From assembly GCA_051872335.1 (NCBI GenBank), contig JBJEDT010000003.1, positions 1 through 64,000 of the forward strand: a DNA stretch of 64,000 nt. Reading direction: 5' to 3'. Shown piece after piece: positions 51,888-60,701 of the stretch. A program made the position numbers and the translations under genes. The notes below the pieces were generated by a model that saw nothing but the letters and a program-made list of their open reading frames with translations, had not been told where the DNA came from and did no database searches. The first letter of the stretch is position 1; the number at the start of each line of letters is the position of its first letter. The stretch is from SUG2458 sp051872335. GTDB lineage: Bacteria; Bacillota_I; Bacilli_A; RFN20; CAG-826.

Positions 51888-52552
51888 AGTATTTAATTTT
51901 TAGTGATTTACATGGTGATTATTTATCATGTCAAAGAATAATTAATGAATTTGAAACTAATAAATGTGATAAGTTTATATTTTTAGGAGATTTACTATAT
52001 CATGGTCCAAGGAATGATTTACCAAGTGGATATGATACAAAGAAAGTGGTTGAACTTTTAAAACCATACAAGGATAAATTTATTTGGATCAAAGGTAATT
52101 GTGATGCTGAAGTTGATGAAATGGTTACTTCTATGACTAATGAAAGTAAAATATCAATGAATATTAATGGATTTGATTTTATTTTCACTCATGGACACCA
52201 TTTATCAAGTAGTAATCCTGATTTAAATATTAAAAAAGGTACGATTGTTGTATATGGTCATTATCATAGATTCGAGAAAATCAATATTAACGAAGTATGT
52301 TATTTAAATATAGGATCTTGCTCAATACCTAGAGATGGTAAGAAGCAATATGGAATCTTAACTGAAGATAAAATTACTATATACAGTTTTGATAATGATG
52401 TTCTCATTTCTGAAAGTATATCATTTGAATTAGATGTTAATATTCCTAATAAAGTAACAGCAAAAGCTATTGAAGATAGTAAAAAAATTGCTTATGAAAA
52501 AGAAAACAGATTTGATGATATTGATTCACTAAAAGAAGCATTAGATAAATAA
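51884..52552 (+). CDS. YfcE/MJ0936-family phosphodiesterase
   Basis: The 222-residue protein has the calcineurin-like metal motifs FSDLHGD (Asp8, His10), FLGDLLYHGPRND, KGNCD, FTHGHH and VYGHYHRF of the YfcE/MJ0936 group, which hydrolyse phosphodiesters with Mn2+. About 50 extra C-terminal residues, acidic and helical, follow the usual core. The physiological substrate is unknown. It is the last gene before the pheS T-box. Confidence 0.88.
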   Translation: MKYLIFSDLHGDYLSCQRIINEFETNKCDKFIFLGDLLYHGPRNDLPSGYDTKKVVELLKPYKDKFIWIKGNCDAEVDEMVTSMTNESKISMNINGFDFIFTHGHHLSSSNPDLNIKKGTIVVYGHYHRFEKININEVCYLNIGSCSIPRDGKKQYGILTEDKITIYSFDNDVLISESISFELDVNIPNKVTAKAIEDSKKIAYEKENRFDDIDSLKEALDK

Positions 52553-52605
52553 TATTTTAAATAAATGCTAATTAAATGAGTGTATTTTTTACAAAGTTAT
52601 GATAA

Positions 52606-52611
52606 TATAAT
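52606..52611 (+). promoter_or_regulatory. -10 element for pheST
   Basis: TATAAT at 52606-52611 is at the right distance upstream of the T-box leader. The -35 region is a poor match (TATTTT). Confidence 0.5.
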
Positions 52612-52617
52612 AAAGTA

Positions 52618-52828
52618 CGTTGAAAAGAAATAGTAACTAACCTCTAGGTTTTTAGGGAAGAATGAAATAGTGAAACCATTCTAAATCAATGTTAGTGAAT
52701 TCACCTTGGAGTATGAGTGTAATGGCTCCGTTAACTGCGTTAAAGTAATTAAGAGCGTAATAATATATTATTACGAACTAGGATGGTACCGCGGCCAATA
52801 GTCGTTCCTTTTAAGGAACGATTTTTTT
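52618..52828 (+). promoter_or_regulatory. T-box riboswitch, phenylalanine specifier
   Basis: The leader of about 210 nt shows stem I with a specifier loop GTGAA-TTC-ACC, TTC at 52700-52702 (a phenylalanine codon), the T-box sequence TAGGATGGTACCGCGG at about 52779-52794 and the terminator TCGTTCCTT / AAGGAACGA (52802-52821) with a T run. Uncharged tRNA-Phe should allow readthrough into pheS-pheT. It accounts for the gap before pheS. Confidence 0.96.
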
Positions 52829-52844
52829 ATTAGGAGGAAACAAA

Positions 52845-53876
52845 ATGGTAGATGAATTAGAAATCTTACATCAACAAGCATTAAGTGAAATTGAAGCATC
52901 AAATGATCTTGAAACTTTAAATAATGTTAGAAACACTTATTTAAGTAAAAAATCTCCACTTATGGCAATGATGTCAAAAATGAAAGAATTACAAGGAGAA
53001 GAAAAAATTTCATTTGGTCAAAAAATTAATAGTATTAAGAATGAATTGACTGTAAAACTAGAAGAAAAAAGAACATTTTTAGAAGAAGTTAAACTTCAAC
53101 AAAAATTACAAGACGAAGTTATTGATATCACACTTCCAGGTGTTAATTATGATATGGGTGGTAAAAATCCATTTAGAATTATTGAAGATGAAATGATTGA
53201 TATTTTTACTTCAATGGGTTATGAAATAGCTGAAGGTCCAGAAGTTGAATTAGATTTATTCAATTTTGAATTATTAAATATTCCTCATGACCACCCAGCT
53301 AGAGATATGCAAGACTCATTCTATATTGATGAAAATACATTAATGAGAACACATACTTCTCCAGTACAAGCTAGAACTATGAAAGCAAAAGCTGGTCAAC
53401 CAATTAAAATTATTTGTCCTGGAAAAGTATACCGTCGTGATGATGACGACGCTACTCATTCTCATCAATTTGGTCAAATTGAAGGACTTGTTATTGATAA
53501 AGATATAAATATCGGAAATTTAAAAGCTACATTAGAATTATTTTTGAAGAAAATGTATGGTGAAAAAAGAGAAGTTCGTTTACGTTCATCTTATTTCCCA
53601 TTTACTGAACCATCTGTTGAAGTAGATATTTCATGTTATGAATGTGGTGGTAAAGGTTGTTCAGTTTGTAAAGGAACTGGTTGGATTGAAATTCTAGGTG
53701 GAGGCATGGTTCATCCAAATGTACTACGTATGTCAGGCTATGATCCAGAAGAATATCAAGGCTTTGCTTTTGGTATTGGTATTGAACGTGTTGCAATGCT
53801 TAGATACGGCATTGAAGATATTCGTCGTTTTTATCAAAACGATGTTCGATTCTTAAAACAATTTGCTAAGAAATAG
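52845..53876 (+). CDS. pheS: Phenylalanine--tRNA ligase alpha subunit
   Basis: The 343-residue class II catalytic subunit has an N-terminal coiled coil (about 1-90), motif 1 near MGYEIAEGPEVE, motif 2 (YRRDDDDATHSHQFGQIEGL), the CxxCGGKGCSVCKGTGW-type loop and motif 3 (GFAFGIGIERVAML). It works as a heterotetramer with PheT. It is controlled by the Phe T-box, and pheT follows 11 nt later. Confidence 0.98.
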   Translation: MVDELEILHQQALSEIEASNDLETLNNVRNTYLSKKSPLMAMMSKMKELQGEEKISFGQKINSIKNELTVKLEEKRTFLEEVKLQQKLQDEVIDITLPGVNYDMGGKNPFRIIEDEMIDIFTSMGYEIAEGPEVELDLFNFELLNIPHDHPARDMQDSFYIDENTLMRTHTSPVQARTMKAKAGQPIKIICPGKVYRRDDDDATHSHQFGQIEGLVIDKDINIGNLKATLELFLKKMYGEKREVRLRSSYFPFTEPSVEVDISCYECGGKGCSVCKGTGWIEILGGGMVHPNVLRMSGYDPEEYQGFAFGIGIERVAMLRYGIEDIRRFYQNDVRFLKQFAKK

Positions 53877-53887
53877 GAGGAAAAAAT

Positions 53888-56284
53888 ATGAAGGTAAGTT
53901 TAAAATGGTTAAGCAAGTACGTTGATATTTCAGATATTTCTCCTGAAGAATTAGCTGATAAATTGACATTTGCTGGTATTGAAGTTGAAGAAGTTCAACA
54001 CCTTGCAAGTGGTACTAACTTAGTTGTAGGTCAAATTATAGAATGTGCAGAACATCCAGATTCAAATCATTTACATGTATTAAAAGTTGATTGCGGTCCA
54101 AAAATTGGAATTAAACAAATAGTTTGCGGTGCTCCAAATGCTCGTAAAGGATTAAAAGTTATAGTAGCTCAAGAAGGTGCAGTTTTACCTCAAATAACAA
54201 TTACTCGTGGTTCAATTAGAGGTGTAGAATCATGTGGTATGTGCTGTGCTTTATTTGAGTTAGGTGTTGATAAGAAATATTTAACTGAAGCTCAAATTAA
54301 TGGTATTGAAGAATTACCAGAAGATGCAGAAGTTGGTAATGAAAAAGTATTAGAATATTTAGGATTAGATGATGTCGTTTTAGATTTAAAACTACTAGCT
54401 AATAGAAGTGATTGTAATTCATTATTAAATGTTGCAAAAGAAGTTGGAGCTTTGTATTCTCGCCCTGTAAGACTACCTAACCCAATTTTAGTAGAAACTC
54501 ATCCAACTGATTTTGTAGTTAAGAGTGAAACTGATAAATGTCCATTATTTTATGCTAAAGTAATGAAAAATGTAAAAATTGGTTCTTCACCAAAATGGTT
54601 ACAAGATTCTTTAGTCGCTATGGGGGTTAGATCAATTAATAATATTGTTGATATCGGTAACTATATTATGTTATTAACAGGTCAACCTTTACATATGTAT
54701 GATTTAGATAAATTATCAAGTGCTTCTTTAGTTGCTCGTGATGATTACGAAGGTGACTTTGTTGCTCTTGATGAACAAACTTACAAAATCACAAAAGGTG
54801 ATATTGTTATTTGTAATGATGGAAAACCAATGTGTTTAGGTGGAGTTATGGGTTCACTTGCATGTGCTGTTGATGAAAATACTAAGAATATTGTTATAGA
54901 AGCAGCATATTTCAATTTTGCTTCCATAAGGAAAACATCTGTAAGATTAAATTTAATTAGTGAATCAAGTTCTCGATTTGTAAAAGGAATTAATCCTCAT
55001 CAACATGAATATGTTTTAAATCTTACAGCACAATGTGTTAGAGAATTATGTGGCTGCAATGATGAGAGTGATATCATAAAATATGATGTAATGGATCATG
55101 AATTAGTAAAAATTCCTTTTACATGTGAAAAAATTAATAATCGTTTAGGAACAACATTTAGTGATGAACAAATTTTAAATGTTTTGAAACAAGTTGGTAT
55201 TGAGATTAATAATGTAGGTCAAAAATTAGAAGCAATTATACCTGCTCATCGAATCGATATAACTTGTGTTGCTGATTTAAGTGAAGAAGTTATTAGAATA
55301 TTAGGTTTTGATAATATTACTTCACAATTACCAACATTGAAAACAATTGTTGGTGGCTTAAATGAAAAACAATTAAAGAAACGTCAAATTCGTGATTATT
55401 TATGTGCTAATGGTCTTTTTGAGGCGTTAACATATACTCTTGTACGTAAATCAGAAACTTGTGAATTTGAATATGTTAATAATGATGAAACTTTTGATTT
55501 ATTACATCCAATGACTGATGAACATGAAACAGTAAGAAAAAATATCTTACCTTCATTGTTAAAGTCAGTTCAATATAATATTTCAAGACAAGCACGGGAT
55601 GTTACTTTATTTGAAGTTGGTGAAATTAATACTAAAAACAAACAAGAAACACATTTAGCAATTGTTTTATGTGGTGATGATTTATATCAACATAAGATGA
55701 AAAGAATACCTTATTCTTTTTATAGTATTAAAGGTTTATTTGAAGGTATTATGAATTTATTAGGTATAAGTACAACAAGATATAAATTAGAAAGACTTGT
55801 TTCCGATAAGAAAGAATTCCATCCAGGTAGATCTTGTGTTGTTACACAAGGTAAAAAAGTTCTCGGTGTATTTGGTGAAGTTCATCCAAATGTGTTAAAG
55901 AAATATGATTTAGGAAAAACAAGTTGCCAAGTTTTAGAATTAAACTTAACAGCATTTATTGAAATGAAAACTTCTATTTCTAAAATGGTACCACCTTCAA
56001 AATACCCATTTGTAGAAAGAGATTTAGCTCTTGTTGTTAAAAAAGAAGTTTCAGCATCTGATATTATCAAAACGATTAAAATTGCTGGTAAAGAATTAGT
56101 TGCTAATGTTGAAATATTCGACGAATATGTTGGCGAACATGTTGAAGAAGGTTACAAATCATTAGCTATTAAGATTACATATCAAAACAAAGATAAAACT
56201 TTAGAAGAAAAAGAATTAACTAATACTGAATCATTAATTAAAGAAGAATTATTTAAGGTTCATAATATTATCTTAAGAGGTTAG
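53888..56284 (+). CDS. pheT: Phenylalanine--tRNA ligase beta subunit
   Basis: The 798-residue subunit has an N-terminal EMAPII-like tRNA-binding domain (about 40-150, VVGQIIECAEHPDSNHLHVLKVD), B3/B4 editing domain, B5 domain (AHRIDIT), a catalytic-like core and the C-terminal FDX-ACB domain (PPSKYPFVERDLALVV...). It binds and proofreads tRNA-Phe. AGGAGG lies before the ATG. The YceD gene follows after 4 nt. Confidence 0.98.
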   Translation: MKVSLKWLSKYVDISDISPEELADKLTFAGIEVEEVQHLASGTNLVVGQIIECAEHPDSNHLHVLKVDCGPKIGIKQIVCGAPNARKGLKVIVAQEGAVLPQITITRGSIRGVESCGMCCALFELGVDKKYLTEAQINGIEELPEDAEVGNEKVLEYLGLDDVVLDLKLLANRSDCNSLLNVAKEVGALYSRPVRLPNPILVETHPTDFVVKSETDKCPLFYAKVMKNVKIGSSPKWLQDSLVAMGVRSINNIVDIGNYIMLLTGQPLHMYDLDKLSSASLVARDDYEGDFVALDEQTYKITKGDIVICNDGKPMCLGGVMGSLACAVDENTKNIVIEAAYFNFASIRKTSVRLNLISESSSRFVKGINPHQHEYVLNLTAQCVRELCGCNDESDIIKYDVMDHELVKIPFTCEKINNRLGTTFSDEQILNVLKQVGIEINNVGQKLEAIIPAHRIDITCVADLSEEVIRILGFDNITSQLPTLKTIVGGLNEKQLKKRQIRDYLCANGLFEALTYTLVRKSETCEFEYVNNDETFDLLHPMTDEHETVRKNILPSLLKSVQYNISRQARDVTLFEVGEINTKNKQETHLAIVLCGDDLYQHKMKRIPYSFYSIKGLFEGIMNLLGISTTRYKLERLVSDKKEFHPGRSCVVTQGKKVLGVFGEVHPNVLKKYDLGKTSCQVLELNLTAFIEMKTSISKMVPPSKYPFVERDLALVVKKEVSASDIIKTIKIAGKELVANVEIFDEYVGEHVEEGYKSLAIKITYQNKDKTLEEKELTNTESLIKEELFKVHNIILRG

Positions 56285-56288
56285 TAAA

Positions 56289-56789
56289 ATGAAAATTAAT
56301 TTAAATACTTTATCGCGATATAATAATCAAGTATTAAAAGAAGATATTGTTTTTTCTAAGGAAATGTTACAAGATATCAATTCTTTACTTGACGTAAAAT
56401 CATGTAACGTAGAAGTTCAAGTTTGTGATTATGGAGATATTGTTCGTGTTTTAGTTCAACTCAAAGCTACAGTAGTTCTTCAATGTGCATATACTTTAGA
56501 GCCGATTGATTATGTTGTTGATACTGATGAATATATTGACTTTTCAATGCTAGATGAAGACGAAGAAGATGACAATATTTTCTATGTTGATAACCCTGAA
56601 ATTGATTTGATTCCTTATATATTTGGTATTTTAATTACTGAGATTCCTTCTAAAGTTGTAAAAGAAGGAGCCAAACTTCCTGCATCTGGAGATGGATATG
56701 AAGTATTAACTGAGGAAGAATACGAAGAAAAACAACAAAATAAAATAGATCCACGATTCTCAAAATTAGATGATTTAGATCTAGATTAA
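56289..56789 (+). CDS. yceD: YceD (DUF177) family protein
   Basis: The 166-residue acidic protein has the DUF177 pattern: VEVQVCDYGDIVRVLVQLKA, CAYTLEPIDY, DEYIDFS and a C-terminal IDPRFSKLDDLD. YceD is linked to 23S rRNA processing and ribosome assembly in other bacteria and normally lies directly before rpmF. Here rpmF is 45 kb away and a terminator follows instead, though mraZ is next as in many Bacilli. It is 4 nt after pheT. Confidence 0.88.
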   Translation: MKINLNTLSRYNNQVLKEDIVFSKEMLQDINSLLDVKSCNVEVQVCDYGDIVRVLVQLKATVVLQCAYTLEPIDYVVDTDEYIDFSMLDEDEEDDNIFYVDNPEIDLIPYIFGILITEIPSKVVKEGAKLPASGDGYEVLTEEEYEEKQQNKIDPRFSKLDDLDLD

Positions 56790-56801
56790 TACAAATTTTA
56801 G

Positions 56802-56831
56802 GCACTAGACAAAAATCTAGTGCTTTTTTTT
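56802..56831 (+). terminator. Intrinsic terminator after yceD
   Basis: GCACTAGA and TCTAGTGC form an 8-bp stem with a CAAAAA loop, followed by eight T. Confidence 0.95.
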
Positions 56832-56861
56832 CGAAAATTTTGTAGAATTTGTGGATTTTTC

Positions 56862-56890
56862 TTTACATTATTTGTCGAAATTACTATAAT
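56862..56890 (+). promoter_or_regulatory. SigA-type promoter of mraZ
   Basis: TTTACA (56862-56867), a 17-bp spacer and TATAAT (56885-56890). The start near 56897 lies just before the MraZ boxes. Confidence 0.88.
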
Positions 56891-56900
56891 TTAGGTAGAA

Positions 56901-56930
56901 AGTGGATGAAAGTGGAAGGAAGTGGCAAAA
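56901..56930 (+). promoter_or_regulatory. MraZ operator: three AGTGG boxes at 10-bp spacing
   Basis: AGTGGATGAA, AGTGGAAGGA and AGTGGCAAAA follow each other with exact 10-bp period. MraZ binds such phased GTGG repeats upstream of its own gene in E. coli and mycoplasmas. They lie in the 5' leader and also contain the only purine-rich ribosome-site candidate, AAGGAAG. Confidence 0.88.
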
Positions 56931-56934
56931 AAAT

Positions 56935-57363
56935 ATGTATTTTGGTAATTTCGAACATACTATGGATGCTAAAGGACGTATTTGTATTCCTGCTAAATTC
57001 CGTGAGGCTCTTGGAACACTTGTCTATATCACAAAAGGTATGGATGGATGTTTAAATCTATATTCAGAAAAAGATTTTGAAAAAATTTTAACTGAATTGT
57101 CTTCATTGTCTTTCAACAATCCACAATCAAGAGCTCACATTAGAGCAAATGCTGGTTCTACTGATGAGTGCGAAATAGACAAGCAAGGTAGATTACAATT
57201 ACCTAGCAAACTTCTAGTTCGTGAAAATTTAGGTAAAGAAATAACAATCGTTGGTGCAATTGATCATTTAGAAATTTGGGATAGAGCAAGATGGAATGAA
57301 TATTTCGATAATGCATATTCTAACGATGAACAAAATGCAAAGGATTTGGATTCATTAAAATAA
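56935..57363 (+). CDS. mraZ: Transcriptional regulator MraZ
   Basis: The 142-residue protein has two SpoVT-AbrB-like halves (HTMDAKGRICIPAKFRE and CEIDKQGRLQLPSKLL). It is the DNA-binding regulator of the division and cell-wall cluster. A GTG at 56902 could extend the frame by 11 codons, but that region is the operator; MYFGNFEHTMD at 56935 is the canonical start and gives the usual length. rsmH begins two bases after its stop. Confidence 0.97.
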   Translation: MYFGNFEHTMDAKGRICIPAKFREALGTLVYITKGMDGCLNLYSEKDFEKILTELSSLSFNNPQSRAHIRANAGSTDECEIDKQGRLQLPSKLLVRENLGKEITIVGAIDHLEIWDRARWNEYFDNAYSNDEQNAKDLDSLK

Positions 57364-57365
57364 TT

Positions 57366-58301
57366 ATGAATAACGAACATATTCCTGTATTACTAGACGA
57401 AGTTATTGAAAACCTAAATATTAATCCTGATGGAATCTATGTAGATCTCACATTAGGAAGAGCAGGTCATAGTTCCGAGATTTTAAAAAGACTTTCAAAT
57501 AAAGGAAAGTTAATAGGATTTGATCAAGATATCGAAGCAATTATTGCTTCGACAGAAAGATTAAATAAAATAGCTCCTAATTTTGAAGTCATAAAATCCA
57601 ACTTTGAAAACATTAAGGATGAACTTTTAAAAAGAGGTATTACTAAAGTTGATGGTATTTTAGCTGATTTAGGTGTTAGTTCTCCACAATTTGATCAAGG
57701 TGATCGAGGATTCAGTTATCGTTTTGATGCAAAACTCGATATGCGTATGGATCAAAATGCTAGTTTATCTGCATATGACATTATTAATTCCTATTCACTA
57801 CAAGATCTAACAAGAATATTTAGAGAATATGGTGAAGAAAAATATGCATATGAAATAGCTAAAAAAATTGTTAGAGAAAGAGAACAAAAAACAATTGAAA
57901 CAACATTTGAGTTGGTAGATATCATTAAAAGAAGTTTACCTAGTAAAGAACTATCAAAAAAAGGGCATCCAGCTAAGCAAGTATTTCAAGCATTAAGAAT
58001 CGAAACTAATCGAGAATTAGAAGTATTAGAAAAAATGCTTAAGGATGGATTAGAACTCTTATCTTCAAAAGGAAGAATGGCTATTATTACTTTCCAATCA
58101 CTCGAAGATAGAATTGTAAAAAACATTTTTAAAGAGGTAAGCACACCTAAACCAACACCAAGATGGATGCCTAGTTTACCTGATGATCAAGAAGTTGATT
58201 ATCGATTAATTAATAAGAAGGTCATTATCGCTGGTGAACAGGAACTTAAAAGAAATCCTCGTTCAGAAAGTGCAAAATTAAGAGTTATTGAAAGAAAATA
58301 A
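57366..58301 (+). CDS. rsmH: 16S rRNA (cytosine-1402-N4)-methyltransferase RsmH
   Basis: The 311-residue enzyme has HIPVLLDEVIENL, the SAM motif VDLTLGRAGHSSEIL (usually DGTFGRGGHS), LADLGVSSPQFD, RGFSYRFDAKLDMRMDQ and the C-terminal FQSLEDRIVK. It methylates C1402 in the ribosomal decoding centre. It is cotranscribed with mraZ, and a small membrane protein gene follows. Confidence 0.97.
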   Translation: MNNEHIPVLLDEVIENLNINPDGIYVDLTLGRAGHSSEILKRLSNKGKLIGFDQDIEAIIASTERLNKIAPNFEVIKSNFENIKDELLKRGITKVDGILADLGVSSPQFDQGDRGFSYRFDAKLDMRMDQNASLSAYDIINSYSLQDLTRIFREYGEEKYAYEIAKKIVREREQKTIETTFELVDIIKRSLPSKELSKKGHPAKQVFQALRIETNRELEVLEKMLKDGLELLSSKGRMAIITFQSLEDRIVKNIFKEVSTPKPTPRWMPSLPDDQEVDYRLINKKVIIAGEQELKRNPRSESAKLRVIERK

Positions 58302-58322
58302 CATTAGAAAGGATGAGAAAAG

Positions 58323-58562
58323 ATGAAAAACAAAATTAAAAAATTCAACAAGACATCTCAAGACTACAAAGCAAAAAAGCTTGGTATTGTTTCATGCTGC
58401 ATGGCTATTGCTTCAGTTGGTATTCTCATTCCAGCAGCAGAGCAATATAAAAAAGAAAATCTTGCTTTAAATCAACAAATCGAGTTACTTCTTAACGATG
58501 ATGTACAAGATGTTCAAGTTGAAGATATCGAGGAAGTTGAATTATTAGAGTTTAGTAAATAA
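58323..58562 (+). CDS. Small bitopic membrane protein in the FtsL position
   Basis: The 79-residue protein has a Lys-rich N-terminus (about 1-19), one hydrophobic helix (about 20-40, LGIVSCCMAIASVGILIPAA), a short coiled segment (QYKKENLALNQQIELL) and an acidic tail. Directly after rsmH most Bacilli encode FtsL, a similar small bitopic protein of the divisome, but the tail here is very short and I see no sequence signature, so FtsL is only one possibility. AAAGGATGAG precedes the ATG. No PBP gene follows directly. Confidence 0.6.
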   Translation: MKNKIKKFNKTSQDYKAKKLGIVSCCMAIASVGILIPAAEQYKKENLALNQQIELLLNDDVQDVQVEDIEEVELLEFSK

Positions 58563-58575
58563 ATTTAGGTTAGTG

Positions 58576-58606
58576 ATTGAAATATACCCCCAAAAATTAT
58601 TTCAAT
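58576..58606 (+). other. Inverted repeat in the 178-bp spacer before PAP2
   Basis: ATTGAAATA (58576-58584) and TATTTCAAT (58598-58606) can form a 9-bp stem around a C-rich loop. Two TAATATGCA copies (58611-58619, 58635-58643) follow, then a CCCCC-TTTTT tract. No gene fits in this stretch. Confidence 0.5.
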
Positions 58607-58657
58607 TTTCTAATATGCAGATTATTAACAACAATAATATGCAAATCCCCCTTTTTG

Positions 58658-58688
58658 AAACTCAGTTGTGCTAGGACTGAGTTTTTTT
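58658..58688 (+). terminator. Intrinsic terminator before PAP2
   Basis: AAACTCAGT and ACTGAGTTT form a 9-bp stem with a 9-nt loop, followed by a T run. It ends the mraZ-rsmH transcript. Confidence 0.9.
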
Positions 58689-58740
58689 ATTAATGAAAAT
58701 ATATAGTTAGTATGGTAAAATATAAATAAGGAGTTTTTGT

Positions 58741-59706
58741 ATGAGTAGAATTCAAAAGAATATTTTACAAATTTGTTTATTTGTATGTGTTTTTACGACA
58801 TTATTAATAATTGCAACTTTTTGTGATTTGCAAATAAGCAAAATATTAGCTACTAGTGGTTTAGGTTCTGGAAAATATTATACATCAAATGTTTTTGGAC
58901 AAATAATCGAATATATTGGTAGTTTTCCAATCTTCTTTTTGGGAGGATTTGCTTGTTTAATCTTTATGCATCATTTTTATCAATTTAAAGATGCAAGAAG
59001 ATTATTGTCTTTATTATTTCTATTAATTGGTTTTGGTTTAATATTTTATTTTTATCACGACACAATGAAATATATTGCTAGATTTGTTACTAACCAACAT
59101 ACCGTTACTGACTATTTATATTCTTGGTGGGGACTTCTAGTAATGATTACGTTATCTATATCAACAACTGCAATTGGTGTGATTTTTTATCATAAAGTAA
59201 GTTTCGAAGCAAATCGTAAATTATTTAATTTTGCATTTGTTATTATTTGTACTTGTGTTTTATATTTAATAATTAACTTAATTAAAGGGCCAATTGGAAG
59301 AATGAGATTCCGTGCTATGACATTAATTGGTAATGATTTTAGCTATTATACACCTTGGTATGTTGTCAGTGGTGCTAAAGAAACAGTTGAAGCTTTATAT
59401 CCTGGAGTTGTTAGTAGCGATGGTTTTAAATCATTCCCATCTGGCCATACATTCTCAGCAGGTACTATTTATGCTTTGATTTGTTTACCAGATGTATTTG
59501 ATAGATTTAATAATAAAAAGTGGAGAGTACTATGGTATGTAATACCTGTTTGTTATACAGGACTTGTTGCTATTGGCCGTATTGTTGCCGGTGCTCACTT
59601 TATGTCTGATGTTTTAATTGGTGGAACTCTTGCTTACTTTGGAGCTGAATTATCTCGTTATATTTTCATAACTCGCAAAACAAAAAAAATGCAAGAAATT
59701 AAATAA
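58741..59706 (+). CDS. PAP2-superfamily membrane phosphatase
   Basis: The 321-residue protein has about eight predicted helices and the PAP2 (type 2 phosphatidate phosphatase) triad: KGPIGRMRFR (motif 1), FPSGHTFSAG (motif 2, catalytic His) and GRIVAGAHFMSDV (motif 3). Such enzymes dephosphorylate lipid phosphates, including undecaprenyl diphosphate (UppP/BcrC type). Substrate not determinable. It is preceded by a terminator and AAGGAG, and so has its own transcript. Its place in the division-wall cluster fits a role in the lipid carrier cycle, but this is inference. Confidence 0.9.
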   Translation: MSRIQKNILQICLFVCVFTTLLIIATFCDLQISKILATSGLGSGKYYTSNVFGQIIEYIGSFPIFFLGGFACLIFMHHFYQFKDARRLLSLLFLLIGFGLIFYFYHDTMKYIARFVTNQHTVTDYLYSWWGLLVMITLSISTTAIGVIFYHKVSFEANRKLFNFAFVIICTCVLYLIINLIKGPIGRMRFRAMTLIGNDFSYYTPWYVVSGAKETVEALYPGVVSSDGFKSFPSGHTFSAGTIYALICLPDVFDRFNNKKWRVLWYVIPVCYTGLVAIGRIVAGAHFMSDVLIGGTLAYFGAELSRYIFITRKTKKMQEIK

Positions 59707-59744
59707 TAAAATTTAGAAGATAATATTAAGAAAGGCAGAATAAT

Positions 59745-59969
59745 ATGAAGAATTCAAAAATTTGCCCAAAATGTAATTCAAATAATATTGTTAGAATTGA
59801 TGGCTATTCAGGACCATATGGAGTTGGAAATAATATTATAACTGGTAATACTATTTTTTCAGCAGTTAATGTAAATAGATATATATGTTGTTCATGTGGT
59901 TATTCAGAAGAATGGATCGATTATGAAGATATAGAAAAAGTAAAAAATAGTAGAAAAGCAAAAAAATAA
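59745..59969 (+). CDS. Small zinc-ribbon protein
   Basis: The 74-residue protein has two Cys pairs, CPKCNSNNIVRI and CCSCGYSEEW, separated by a Gly/Asn-rich loop of about 40 residues (YSGPYGVGNN), forming a likely zinc ribbon, and a Lys-rich tail. No family name is certain. It may be cotranscribed with the PAP2 gene (38 nt gap) and ends at a two-way terminator. Confidence 0.75.
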   Translation: MKNSKICPKCNSNNIVRIDGYSGPYGVGNNIITGNTIFSAVNVNRYICCSCGYSEEWIDYEDIEKVKNSRKAKK

Positions 59970-59990
59970 ATTGATTATTTAATGGAACTT

Positions 59991-60018
59991 AAAAAGGTAG
60001 AGATTGTCTCTACCTTTT
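59991..60018. terminator. Bidirectional terminator between the zinc-ribbon and HAD genes
   Basis: AAAAGGTAGAGA and TCTCTACCTTTT pair perfectly around TTG, with A and T runs at the ends, so it can stop both converging transcripts. Confidence 0.9.
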
Positions 60019-60046
60019 AATTTAATAAGTAAATACATTTAAAATT

Positions 60047-60700
60047 TTATTTGATTAACTCAATGAAATCTGTAATATAGATATCACTAATTTCTTTTTT
60101 TGTTTTTTCTTCACTACAAGTTCTTTCATAAATAGCTGCAGTTATAAATCCAGCACTTTTTGCTGACTTTAAAGCAACAACAATATCTTCAACAATCAAA
60201 CACTCTTCAGGCTTTAAAGATAATTTATTAGCTACATCTAGATATATATCTGGAGTCTTTTTACCATTTGGAAATTTACGAACATTTTCTATAAAAGAAA
60301 AGTATTCATATATTCCATGTCTTTTTAAACATGGTTCATAACAATTTGGTTCATTTGCTGTTGCTACTGCTAGTTTAATATTATTTGCATTTAAATAACA
60401 AATAAATTCTTTAGCATGACTTTTTAATTCAACTTCTTGTTCATAACGATGAACAGAAAGACTTTTCCATTCTTCTAAAATTTCATCAGTTGATTCAGGA
60501 AGATTAAATCTTTCTTTTGTATAAATAGCTGCTTTATCTAAACCCATATGAGCAATAGCTTTTGAATAATCAGAAGGAACTTCCATATTACGTTTATGAA
60601 AGAAATCTTTATCAACTTCAGACCATATTGTACATGAATCAACTAAAGTACCATCAAGATCAAATATAACACCTTTAATTTCGCGATTTTTTATTAACAT
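60047..60700 (-). CDS. HAD-superfamily phosphatase/phosphomutase
   Basis: The 217-residue protein has HAD motif I VIFDLDGTLVDS (Asp14, Asp16), motif II around LAVATANEP, and motif III/IV in GKKTPDIYLDVAN and CLIVEDIVVALKSAKSAG, the layout of the beta-phosphoglucomutase/GPH-like subgroup with a helical cap. Substrate unknown. The frame extends to a GTG at 60712, but AGGTG sits before the ATG at 60700. One base separates it from the upstream flavoprotein gene. Confidence 0.88.
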   Translation of the reverse strand: MLIKNREIKGVIFDLDGTLVDSCTIWSEVDKDFFHKRNMEVPSDYSKAIAHMGLDKAAIYTKERFNLPESTDEILEEWKSLSVHRYEQEVELKSHAKEFICYLNANNIKLAVATANEPNCYEPCLKRHGIYEYFSFIENVRKFPNGKKTPDIYLDVANKLSLKPEECLIVEDIVVALKSAKSAGFITAAIYERTCSEEKTKKEISDIYITDFIELIK

Positions 60701-60701
60701 A

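Noticed and set aside
56902..56934. GTG start for mraZ
   Set aside because: It would translate the operator repeats; the conserved MYFGNFEH start is at 56935.
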